The notes below the pieces were generated by a model. It saw only the letters and a list, made by a program, of their open reading frames with translations, ran no database searches and was not told the origin of the DNA. The position numbers were made by a program, and so were the translations under genes. This document shows positions 55,199 through 64,000 of a DNA stretch of 64,000 nt, piece by piece; within the stretch, counting starts at the first letter, position 1; the number at the start of each line of letters is the position of its first letter. This stretch comes from Parapedobacter composti. GTDB lineage: Bacteria; Bacteroidota; Bacteroidia; Sphingobacteriales; Sphingobacteriaceae. The stretch spans positions 1 to 64,000 of the forward strand of contig NZ_FOLL01000020.1 in NCBI RefSeq assembly GCF_900112315.1. Reading direction: 5' to 3'.

Positions 55199-55866
55199 GG
55201 TGCTATAATTCGTCCGCCCTTCATCCGAATGATGCGCTGGGTTTTCGATGCCAGTTCCAAGTCATGGGTCACCAACACCAGCGTAGTCCCCGCATCTCTA
55301 TTAAGTTCAAACAAAAGATTCTCAATGGTTTCACCCGTTTCGGCGTCCAGGTTACCCGTCGGCTCATCCGCAAACAATATCTTAGGCGAATTGGAAAACG
55401 CACGGGCAATCGACACCCGTTGTTGTTCACCGCCAGACAGCTGAACCGGATAATGATGGCCGCGATCAGCCAGCCCAACTTTATCCAAGAGCGTCATCGC
55501 GATGGTTCGGCTGTTGCGGTCGCCGCGGAGCTCCAAAGGCACCATCACGTTCTCCAGCGCCGTCAATGTGGGCAGCAACTGGAAATTCTGGAATACAAAG
55601 CCAACAGATTGGTTGCGCACATAGGCCCGCTCATCCTCACTGAGTTCATCCAGCGTTGTTCCATTCAATACAATGCTGCCGCTGGTGGCCCGATCCAGCC
55701 CTGCACACAACCCCAATAAAGTGGTCTTTCCGCTGCCCGACGGGCCCACGATCGAAACGGTTGAGGCGGCTTCAACCTCCAGGCTGATTGCCTGCAACAC
55801 GTCAAGCGTCCGGCCGCCGCTCCGGTACACTTTGCTTACATTCCTTACGCTTAATATACTATCCAC
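55195..55866 (-). CDS. ABC transporter ATPase (YbbA/LolD-like)
   Basis: A 223-residue ATPase with Walker A GPSGSGKTT, signature LSGGEQQR, Walker B ILFADEPTGNLD and switch HD. I set the start at GTG (55866, MDSILSVRNVSKVY); a TTG three codons upstream is also possible, but the 38-residue N-terminal extension of the open frame is not family-like. Coupled to the permease gene downstream by a 4-base overlap. Confidence 0.88.
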   Translation of the reverse strand: MDSILSVRNVSKVYRSGGRTLDVLQAISLEVEAASTVSIVGPSGSGKTTLLGLCAGLDRATSGSIVLNGTTLDELSEDERAYVRNQSVGFVFQNFQLLPTLTALENVMVPLELRGDRNSRTIAMTLLDKVGLADRGHHYPVQLSGGEQQRVSIARAFSNSPKILFADEPTGNLDAETGETIENLLFELNRDAGTTLVLVTHDLELASKTQRIIRMKGGRIIAP

Positions 55867-56048
55867 TGAAATCAATTTAGCCAAACCATCCGGTAAATTA
55901 CCTCTGAATAAATCCCGGCAATCACTTGGATGTCTTCCGGGATTGGTTGTTACGCAAATAACACAGCAAGTGCCGAACACCCATGCCCATAATGTAAAAA
56001 TGATATTACAGCAATAAGCATCACATCAATTTATACCAATATTGCGCC

Positions 56049-58838
56049 ATGAACATTCCGCATTTCTCTTCCCGATTTTTCCTCGCGCTGCTGTTCACTG
56101 CCGCTGCACACGTTTCCCTGGGCCAAAAAAAACCGCTTGACCACAGCGTATATGATAGCTGGCAAAGTATCAGTAGTTCTGCCCTCTCCGATGATGGGCA
56201 TTTTGTTTATTATATTGTCAGCCCACAAGAAGGCGATGGCCAATTGTTTATCACGACGCCCGACAACCGTCCCATCGGCCGCATTGACCGCGGGGCCGAT
56301 GCTGCATTTTCGCACGATGGCAAATTCCTCATTGCATTAATCAAGCCACTTTTCAGTGAAACACGGGAAGCGAAGATAAAAAAGAAAAAGCCGGAAGAAA
56401 TGCCAAAAGATTCCCTGGCAATATTCGCGCTGGAAACATCAGATGTCGTTAAAATCCCGCATATCAAATCCTATAAACTGCCTGAAAAAGCCGGCGGCTA
56501 CCTCGCCTATGTGACCGAAACCGAACGCACAGCGAATGACACTATCAAGCCATCCCCCATCCTGCATGTGCGGCACCTGCACACCGGCACGGAAATGATG
56601 TTTGATCGCGTAGACGCTTATCACTTTGCCGACTCCGGAACGGCCCTCGCCTTTACGCGTAAAGCCAAGGAAAAAGACAGCGTGGGTGCCGACGCAGGAC
56701 TATATTACTACGATCTATTAGCTGAAGCGCCCAAGCATATCAGCCGCGGAAAGGGCGAATATAAACAGATCACTTTTGACGAAAGCGCCAAGCAGCTTGC
56801 TTTTGTGGCCGATAAAAGCCCAGTGAAATCCCTGCGGAAAACCTACAACCTGTATTATTACACAGCCGCTCAGGACAGCGCCATTATTATTGCGCACCCT
56901 GATACCCATGGCGTTCCCCAAGGCTGGCACATCAGTGGCGAAGGCAGCGTGCGGTTCAGCAAAAGCGGCGACAAGCTTTTCTTCGGCATTGCGCCCATCC
57001 CCCCTGTAAAAGACACCACCCTCGTCGAATTCGAGCATGCCAAAGTCGATATCTGGCATTGGAAAGACGATTACCTGCAACCCCAGCAGCTGGTTAACCT
57101 CCGAAGAACCCAAAACCAGAGCTACCTGGCCGTAACCTATCCGAAACAAGGCCGGAAAATCGTTCCGCTGGCCGACGAGCAATTGCCTGATACCCGGCTT
57201 ACCGAAGACGCCGACAATACATTTGTACTGGCAACTACCGATGTGGGCCGGCGCATCGAAACCCAATGGCAAACCGGCGCGTTCCAAGACATTTACCTGG
57301 TTTCCACAATCGATGGAACCCGCACGCCTATCGCCGAAAATATCCGGGGCAGCATCAGCTTCTCACCAACCGGCAATTACGTCCTTTGGTTCGACCGATC
57401 GGACAGCAATTGGTACTGCCACGATGTCCGGAGCGGAAATACCGTGCAACTGAATACAGATCTCCCGGTCAGCTTTGCCGATGAAGACAGCGACGTACCG
57501 GATGCTCCCAACAATTATGGCATTGCCGGATGGAGCGCAGAAGATGCCGAAGTCCTTATTTACGACAAATACGATATCTGGGCGTTCCGCCCGGACGGAA
57601 GTGAACGATGGCTGGTAACGGGCGGCTTCGGCAGAAACGAGCAGTTGACGTTCCGCTACCACGACTTTGCGGCACAAACGGGAAGAAGATTCCGGCGGGG
57701 CACCCCACCGGTTATTGATACGAAAACACCATTAATCTTATCCGCCTTCCACCATGTTACCAAAGAAAATGGCTGGTACACGGTTAATGCACGCAATAAA
57801 CGGGCCCCTAAGGCCATCGTCATGGGGCCGTACCGCTACGGACAGGTTAAACGGGCGCAGCAATCCGGCATTTATAGCTATACCAAAGAAAACTACACAT
57901 CGCCGCCTGACCTGTACGTATCACCGGATTTTGCAAAAGAAACCCAACTGAGCAGCATTAACCCCCAGCAACAGCATTATAATTGGGGGACGGCCGAATT
58001 GATACAGTGGACGACACCCAACGGGCATGCGGCTCAGGGCATCATCTATAAGCCTGAGGATTTCAATCCGAACAAAAAGTATCCCGTTATCGCCTACTTT
58101 TATGAACGGTTATCAGACGGCCTTCACAGTTACATCCCGCCCGCACCTACCCCATCCCGGTTAAACATAAGCTTTTTCGTAAGTAACGGCTATGTCGTTT
58201 TTGCGCCGGATATCCACTACGAAATCGGGTACCCCGGCCGATCAGCCGAAGAATATGTCAACTCCGGCATGGAAACGCTGAAGCAGCAACCGTGGGTAAA
58301 CGGCGACAAGCTCGGCATACAAGGCCAAAGCTGGGGCGGTTACCAAGTAGCACACCTTATCACCCGTACCACCATGTATGCCGCCGCCTGGGCCGGCGCC
58401 CCGGTGGTGAACATGACCTCCGCATACGGAGGCATCCGCTGGGATAGCGGCATGAACAGGCAGTTCCAGTATGAACGTACCCAAAGTAGAATCGGCGCCA
58501 CGTTATGGGAAAAACCCGAACTCTATATCGAAAACTCCCCGCTGTTTCACCTACCCAAGGTCAACACGCCTGTGGTCATTATGAGCAATGATCAGGATGG
58601 CGCCGTGCCATGGTACCAAGGCATTGAAATGTTCACCGCCCTCCGGCGGCTGCAAAAGCCCGTATGGTTGCTGAACTATAATGGTGAAGCGCATAATCTG
58701 ATACAACGGCAGAATCGAAAAGACATCCAACGGCGTCAGCTCGAATTTTTTGATCATTTCCTGAAAGATAAACCGGCCCCGCGCTGGATAGACAAGGGGG
58801 TGCCGGCAACGCTAAAGGGTATTGATTGGGGATTTTAA
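56049..58838 (+). CDS. S9-family (prolyl oligopeptidase-type) peptidase
   Basis: A 929-residue exported peptidase: signal peptide (MNIPHFSSRFFLALLFTAAAHVSLGQ), a long beta-propeller part (about 40-640), and a C-terminal alpha/beta hydrolase domain with catalytic Ser in GQSWGGYQVAH, Asp in MSNDQDGAVPWYQG and His in NGEAHNLI. Longer than typical DPP-IV-like enzymes. Likely periplasmic and involved in peptide degradation. Confidence 0.9.
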   Translation: MNIPHFSSRFFLALLFTAAAHVSLGQKKPLDHSVYDSWQSISSSALSDDGHFVYYIVSPQEGDGQLFITTPDNRPIGRIDRGADAAFSHDGKFLIALIKPLFSETREAKIKKKKPEEMPKDSLAIFALETSDVVKIPHIKSYKLPEKAGGYLAYVTETERTANDTIKPSPILHVRHLHTGTEMMFDRVDAYHFADSGTALAFTRKAKEKDSVGADAGLYYYDLLAEAPKHISRGKGEYKQITFDESAKQLAFVADKSPVKSLRKTYNLYYYTAAQDSAIIIAHPDTHGVPQGWHISGEGSVRFSKSGDKLFFGIAPIPPVKDTTLVEFEHAKVDIWHWKDDYLQPQQLVNLRRTQNQSYLAVTYPKQGRKIVPLADEQLPDTRLTEDADNTFVLATTDVGRRIETQWQTGAFQDIYLVSTIDGTRTPIAENIRGSISFSPTGNYVLWFDRSDSNWYCHDVRSGNTVQLNTDLPVSFADEDSDVPDAPNNYGIAGWSAEDAEVLIYDKYDIWAFRPDGSERWLVTGGFGRNEQLTFRYHDFAAQTGRRFRRGTPPVIDTKTPLILSAFHHVTKENGWYTVNARNKRAPKAIVMGPYRYGQVKRAQQSGIYSYTKENYTSPPDLYVSPDFAKETQLSSINPQQQHYNWGTAELIQWTTPNGHAAQGIIYKPEDFNPNKKYPVIAYFYERLSDGLHSYIPPAPTPSRLNISFFVSNGYVVFAPDIHYEIGYPGRSAEEYVNSGMETLKQQPWVNGDKLGIQGQSWGGYQVAHLITRTTMYAAAWAGAPVVNMTSAYGGIRWDSGMNRQFQYERTQSRIGATLWEKPELYIENSPLFHLPKVNTPVVIMSNDQDGAVPWYQGIEMFTALRRLQKPVWLLNYNGEAHNLIQRQNRKDIQRRQLEFFDHFLKDKPAPRWIDKGVPATLKGIDWGF

Positions 58839-59027
58839 GAATAAATCGGCGGGGTTGGCGTTATAAAAAAAACAACAGAAAACCCGATAGGCAAGCATTT
58901 TTTCACCAAACCACAAAATAAATTACATTTTTATCAAAAATATAAGGAAATGTCATTTTTTTTTTCGAATATTGATGCGAAATTCAAAAAACAACACAAC
59001 GTATCGAATAAAATAAACGAAAATTAA

Positions 59028-61214
59028 ATGTCAGAGTTAAGATTTAAGGCGGTTGAAACCGCTATATCCCGATTAAACAACAACAAAACCCAAGAAACCC
59101 ACAAACCTTCGTCCTACTATTGCAAGAACGTATTTACAACGGCGAAGATGAAGGAATACCTTCCGAAGAACGCCTATGCGGAACTGATGGAAACCATTGA
59201 TGAGGGGAAAGCCATCAGCCATGATCTGGCAGAACACATCTCCCAGGCGATGAAAAGCTGGGCCATCAGCAACGGGGTTACCCACTACACCCACTGGTTC
59301 CAGCCGCTTACGGGAGCAACCGCAGAAAAACACGATGCGTTTTTCGAACCGCAGTCAGACGGTACGGCCATTGACAAGTTTACAGCAAGCGCACTGGTGC
59401 AACAAGAACCCGACGCATCGAGCTTTCCAAGCGGCGGCATCCGCAACACATTCGAAGCCAGGGGATATACCGGCTGGGATCCGTCTTCACCTGCCTTTAT
59501 CTTTGAAACCGGCGGCAGCAAGACACTTTGTATCCCCACTATTTTTATCTCCTACACCGGCGAAGCCCTTGATTACAAGGCTCCCCTGCTAAAAGCAGTT
59601 AATGCGTTAGACAAAGCCGCTGTGGATGTGGCGAATTTCTTCGACAAATCCATCACCAAAGTAAACGCATCGCTGGGTATTGAGCAGGAGTATTTCCTGG
59701 TAGACCTGGCCCTGTTCAACGCCCGGCCAGACCTGCAGCTTACCGGCCGCACGCTCTTCGGTCACATGTCGGCAAAAGGCCAGCAGTTGGAAGACCATTA
59801 TTTCGGCGCCATCCCCGAGCGTGTATTGGCCTTCATGGTCGATCTGGAACAAGAAGCGCTGAAACTGGGCATCCCGTTGAAGACGCGCCATAACGAAGTG
59901 GCCCCTTCACAGTTCGAATGCGCACCCATGTTTGAAGAAATCAACTTGGCGATAGATCATAACCAGCTTTTACTTAACCTGATGGATCAGGTGGCATTAC
60001 GCCACAAATTCAAGGTGCTTATCCATGAAAAGCCTTACAAAGACATCAACGGATCTGGCAAACACAACAACTGGTCGATGATTACCAACACCGGTGTGAA
60101 CCTGCTTTCCCCCGGCAAGACCCCGAAAAACAACCTGATGTTCCTGACGTTCTTCGTCAACGTCATCAAGGCGGTGCATGACAATGCCGATCTGCTGCGT
60201 GCTTCCATTGCCAGCGCGGCCAATGATCACCGCTTAGGGGCTAATGAGGCACCTCCTGCCATCATCTCCATCTTCTTGGGAAGCCAGCTTAATGCCGTGC
60301 TCGATGAGGTGGAAACCGCGCGGGTAGCCAAAAAAGTGAAAAACGAAACCTTACTGTGGCACGGAATACCGAAAATCCCGGAGCTGCAATTGGACAATAC
60401 CGATCGCAACCGGACATCGCCGTTTGCATTCACCGGCAACAAATTCGAACTCCGCGCCGTTGGCTCTTCAGCCAATTCGGCCAGCCCAATGACCGTACTT
60501 AGCGCTATCGTGGCCAACCAGCTTATCGAGTTCAAAGTGGAAGTCGACAAGCAAATTAAAAAAGGCACGAAAAAAGATTTGGCGTTGCTCAATGTCGTTC
60601 GCAAATACATCAAAGAATCCAAAGCCATCCGCTTCGAAGGAAACGGCTACAGCAAAGAATGGGAAGAAGAAGCAATGAAACGGGGTCTTTCCAACATCAA
60701 GACCACACCAAAAGCACTGGATGTCTATGTAAGCGAGAAGACCATCGAGCTGTTTAACCGGCTGGGTGTACTCACCAAACGCGAAAGCGAAGCCCGCCAC
60801 GAAATCCTGCTGGAAAACTACTACAAGAAAATCCAAATCGAAGCGCGGGTATACGGCGAAATCGTCAACAGTTTAATTGCACCTGCGGCGCTCGACTATC
60901 AAAACGAATTGATAGCCAACGTCAAAGGGCTGAAGGAAATCGGACTGAAAGCCGATGCATACAGCAGCCAGGTAGACCTCATCGAACGCATCTCCACCCA
61001 TGTGAACACAATATTAACGGAAGCAGAAGCCATGCGCCAAGAACGCAAAAAAGCTAATGTACTGGAAGATATACGTGAAAAAGCCATTGCTTACGATGAG
61101 CAAGTGAAGCCCTATTTCGATAAGATTCGCTATCACATCAATAAGCTGGAGCAAATTGTGGACGACCGCAAATGGCCGCTGCCGAAATTGCGCGAACTCC
61201 TTTTCGTTAGATAA
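59028..61214 (+). CDS. glnN: Glutamine synthetase type III
   Basis: ATP-dependent ammonia assimilation enzyme, 728 residues, the large GSIII form characteristic of Bacteroidota and some cyanobacteria. Typical parts: N-terminal VFTTAKMKEYLPKNAYAEL, active-site segments SLGIEQEYFLVD, TRHNEVAPSQFECAPMFEE and SGKHNNWSM, and a C-terminal helical extension. The 190 bases upstream are AT-rich; no promoter box was certain. A strong terminator follows. Confidence 0.96.
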   Translation: MSELRFKAVETAISRLNNNKTQETHKPSSYYCKNVFTTAKMKEYLPKNAYAELMETIDEGKAISHDLAEHISQAMKSWAISNGVTHYTHWFQPLTGATAEKHDAFFEPQSDGTAIDKFTASALVQQEPDASSFPSGGIRNTFEARGYTGWDPSSPAFIFETGGSKTLCIPTIFISYTGEALDYKAPLLKAVNALDKAAVDVANFFDKSITKVNASLGIEQEYFLVDLALFNARPDLQLTGRTLFGHMSAKGQQLEDHYFGAIPERVLAFMVDLEQEALKLGIPLKTRHNEVAPSQFECAPMFEEINLAIDHNQLLLNLMDQVALRHKFKVLIHEKPYKDINGSGKHNNWSMITNTGVNLLSPGKTPKNNLMFLTFFVNVIKAVHDNADLLRASIASAANDHRLGANEAPPAIISIFLGSQLNAVLDEVETARVAKKVKNETLLWHGIPKIPELQLDNTDRNRTSPFAFTGNKFELRAVGSSANSASPMTVLSAIVANQLIEFKVEVDKQIKKGTKKDLALLNVVRKYIKESKAIRFEGNGYSKEWEEEAMKRGLSNIKTTPKALDVYVSEKTIELFNRLGVLTKRESEARHEILLENYYKKIQIEARVYGEIVNSLIAPAALDYQNELIANVKGLKEIGLKADAYSSQVDLIERISTHVNTILTEAEAMRQERKKANVLEDIREKAIAYDEQVKPYFDKIRYHINKLEQIVDDRKWPLPKLRELLFVR

Positions 61215-61240
61215 CTACCACCCTCTAAACTTAAATTCAG

Positions 61241-61268
61241 ACGGCCTCCTTATCGGGGGCCGTTTTTT
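61241..61268 (+). terminator. Terminator of glnN
   Basis: ACGGCC and paired C/G residues form a stem with GGGGGCCGT and are followed by TTTTTTG. The last codons and the stop of the convergent DUF2721 gene lie within this hairpin. Confidence 0.85.
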
Positions 61269-61708
61269 GTTTTATCAAACTTCCGCTTGATATAGTCAAC
61301 CAACGAGGGATCGTCGGCATCCTCCATATCGCTCAACTCCAGCTCAAGCGCCTTGTTGCTGACACGTATTTCCAACAACGAGACAATGAGTGAGAGCGCA
61401 AAAAACAATAAACTGAGTGCAAAAGTCAGTTCTGTCAGGAAGCCATGGTCAATATAGATACAATACATGCAAACAATACAGGTAACAAAGCTCAGCACCC
61501 CCAATGCCTGCATTTGCTGGATGAGTTTCAGCCGGTAACGCAGGTTTTTAATTTGCCCATGCAATACACCGCTTTTATTGTGTTCCAGATACTTGGCATG
61601 TAAACTCCTCACCAACGCCGCCAATGCCAGAAAGCGGTTCGTATAGGCCAGCATAATCAAGCTGATAGCCGGAAAAAGCAATGCGGCAGTATTGAATGTG
61701 ATGCTCAT
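61250..61708 (-). CDS. DUF2721-family membrane protein
   Basis: A 152-residue protein with three membrane segments (about 5-25, 70-92, 100-122) and charged termini, of the DUF2721 type, function unknown. I chose ATG 61708 (MSITFNTAALLFPAISLIML), since the longer open frame covers the divergent metY promoter. Its stop lies in the glnN terminator hairpin. Confidence 0.75.
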   Translation of the reverse strand: MSITFNTAALLFPAISLIMLAYTNRFLALAALVRSLHAKYLEHNKSGVLHGQIKNLRYRLKLIQQMQALGVLSFVTCIVCMYCIYIDHGFLTELTFALSLLFFALSLIVSLLEIRVSNKALELELSDMEDADDPSLVDYIKRKFDKTKNGPR

Positions 61709-61731
61709 GCATGCAAAAAAATCAAAAAAAC

Positions 61732-61763
61732 TTTGCACAAGCAAATCACACCCCCTATATTTG
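61732..61763 (+). promoter_or_regulatory. Promoter of the SAM-riboswitch/metY transcript
   Basis: TTTG (61732-61735), spacer of exactly 20 bases, TATATTTG (61756-61763): a perfect Bacteroidota consensus. Transcription should start near 61770, about 43 bases before the riboswitch. Confidence 0.85.
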
Positions 61764-61812
61764 CACACGCTGCATGCAACATAGCATGCACAAATCAATT
61801 CCTCTTCAACAG

Positions 61813-61938
61813 GTCTTGATTTATAAAGAAGTGGCGAGAGACTGGCTCAATGACCCACTGGCAACCATCTACAAGCCGTAGAAAAGGTGCCAATTCCTGT
61901 CCCTGCCGATGTCGGCCGGGAGCATATAAATGATAGAC
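61813..61938 (+). promoter_or_regulatory. SAM-I (S-box) riboswitch
   Basis: The conserved core of the S-box aptamer can be read: AAAGAAGTGG, then GAGAGACTGGCTCAATGA, CCCACTGGCAACC, and AAGGTGCCAATTCCTGTCCC-like segments in the proper order. The closing helix P1 pairs ATTTATA (61819-61825) with TATAAAT (61925-61931), with GTCT/AGAC at the ends. It binds S-adenosylmethionine and normally shuts down methionine genes when SAM is high. It is followed by a leader ORF, then metY. Confidence 0.88.
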
Positions 61939-61940
61939 AA

Positions 61941-62069
61941 ATGAACACGTATCTAACAAGCAGCAACAGTAATTTACCGGCAACGAAGCCGGCCATATCG
62001 GCCATTAACCATACCGTAGCCAACCACTCTGCGCGAATGCGGGGCGGTATGGTACGCATGTGCTGTTGA
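61941..62069 (+). CDS. Leader peptide ORF upstream of metY (42 aa)
   Basis: An open frame with ATG at 61941, 2 bases after the end of the aptamer's closing helix, and TGA at 62067-62069. The 42-residue product is Ser/Asn/Ala-rich and ends RMRGGMVRMCC, putting two Met and two Cys codons in the last six. It has no signal peptide or known domain. The position between a SAM aptamer and a Met/Cys biosynthetic gene suggests a regulatory leader peptide. Translation is not proven. Confidence 0.5.
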   Translation: MNTYLTSSNSNLPATKPAISAINHTVANHSARMRGGMVRMCC

Positions 62070-62091
62070 ATCCCACCAGTATATCACATGC
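62056..62091 (+). promoter_or_regulatory. Hairpin over the end of the leader ORF
   Basis: GCATGTG (62056-62062) pairs perfectly with CACATGC (62085-62091). The left arm contains the Met codon and part of the first Cys codon at the end of the leader ORF. A ribosome waiting on those codons would open this stem. It could be part of an attenuator. A T6 run follows at about 62146-62151, with only weak pairing just ahead of it. Confidence 0.4.
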
Positions 62092-62170
62092 TCGCTTAGG
62101 CAACTGTTGCCCCGTGCAGCAGTCCTGCGCATACGGCGTATATCCTTTTTTAATTCGTTATACATCATAA

Positions 62171-63496
<1,326 letters not shown>

Positions 63497-63526
63497 TTGG
63501 AAGAGCTTAGCTTCAACAAATAAACA

Positions 63527-64000
63527 ATGAGCAAATCCATATTCAGGTATCCCAAAATAATTAAACTCGAAAACGGCAGACGCATCAAGAACCTCGAAAT
63601 AGCCTACCATACGTATGGTAGGCTAAATGACCGCAGAGACAATGTGGTATGGGTTTGCCATGCGCTTACCGCCAGCTCGGACGTATTCGAATGGTGGCCG
63701 GGATTGTTCGGCGAACATGACCTGTTCAATCCCGCCGACCACTTTATTGTATGCGCCAACATCTTGGGTTCACCTTACGGCAGCACCAATCCCCTGAGCA
63801 TTAATCCCACTACCGGACGGCCGTATTACCTCGCCTTCCCGCAGTTTACCGTCCGGGATCTTGCCCAAATGCACCGGTTGCTGGCAGACCATCTGGGTAT
63901 TGACAGAATCGCTGTGGCCATCGGTGGTTCATTGGGTGGCCAGCAGGCACTGGAATGGGCCATTGCTGATCCCGACCGTATAGCCCGTCTCATCTTGATA
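63527..64000 (+). CDS. metX: Homoserine O-acetyltransferase, 5' part
   Basis: The first 158 codons of an alpha/beta hydrolase-fold transferase, cut by the window edge. It makes the substrate of MetY. Recognisable parts: LENGRRIKNLEIAYHTYGRLN, VCHALTASSD, CANILGSPYGSTNP, and the nucleophile elbow AIGGSLGGQQALEWA with the catalytic Ser. ATG 63527. Second gene of the metY-metX unit. Confidence 0.93.
   Translation, partial: MSKSIFRYPKIIKLENGRRIKNLEIAYHTYGRLNDRRDNVVWVCHALTASSDVFEWWPGLFGEHDLFNPADHFIVCANILGSPYGSTNPLSINPTTGRPYYLAFPQFTVRDLAQMHRLLADHLGIDRIAVAIGGSLGGQQALEWAIADPDRIARLILI

Overview
The window looks like a piece of a Bacteroidota chromosome, most likely from the family Sphingobacteriaceae (Parapedobacter/Olivibacter-like; this placement is inference from protein style, not from a search). 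Supporting signs are promoters of the TTTG-N20-TAnnTTTG type, many start codons directly after a TAnnTTTG box, glutamine synthetase III, DUF4783/DUF4905/DUF3276 proteins, OmpP1-like barrels and an S-box riboswitch ahead of metY.

Region 1-4.0 kb is the end of a mobile element: a minus-strand run of small accessory genes with the antirestriction gene ardA, and a plus-strand large serine recombinase whose broken reading frame runs through the terminator and antisense strand of a tRNA-Lys(TTT) gene. Two reading-frame breaks occur here, both at short homopolymers.

From 4 to 64 kb the content is ordinary chromosomal housekeeping: HD hydrolase, Tat-type oxidoreductase, a histone-deacetylase-like enzyme in tandem with an NdpA-like nucleoid protein (4.2-8.1 kb); a LuxC-type acyl-CoA reductase facing a ferredoxin, an FtsE ATPase, grpE-dnaJ and a beta-barrel protein (9-15 kb); isolated nuoCD, pdxH, an M48 peptidase, plsY, nadC (15-20 kb); gpmI, a TPR protein, lon, a CorC/HlyC-type protein, an FMN reductase (20-28 kb); a minus-strand run proS-metB-TIGR02757-tlpA-pyrF (28-33 kb); envelope proteins, dps, nfeD, udk (33-40 kb); scoAB, an MFS carrier, an AlbA_2 protein (40-44 kb); SCO/cytochrome c and a fabG-luxE-like pair (44-48 kb); a LiaF-like/LytS/LytR/beta-lactamase-like envelope-sensing block (48-53 kb); an ABC exporter of the YbbAP type, an S9 peptidase and glnN (53-61 kb); and finally a methionine block with metY and the start of metX (61.7-64 kb).

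The most interesting regulatory region is 61.73-62.19 kb: a consensus promoter, a SAM-I (S-box) aptamer, a 42-codon leader ORF that starts two bases after the aptamer's closing helix and ends in Met-Val-Arg-Met-Cys-Cys, and a hairpin that contains those last Met-Cys-Cys codons, all before metY. It suggests two layers of control, by SAM and by translation of Met/Cys codons. A second candidate is a self-contained small RNA unit (about 70 nt) after nuoD with its own promoter and terminator.

All functional names come from reading translated sequences and motifs by eye; no database search was possible.
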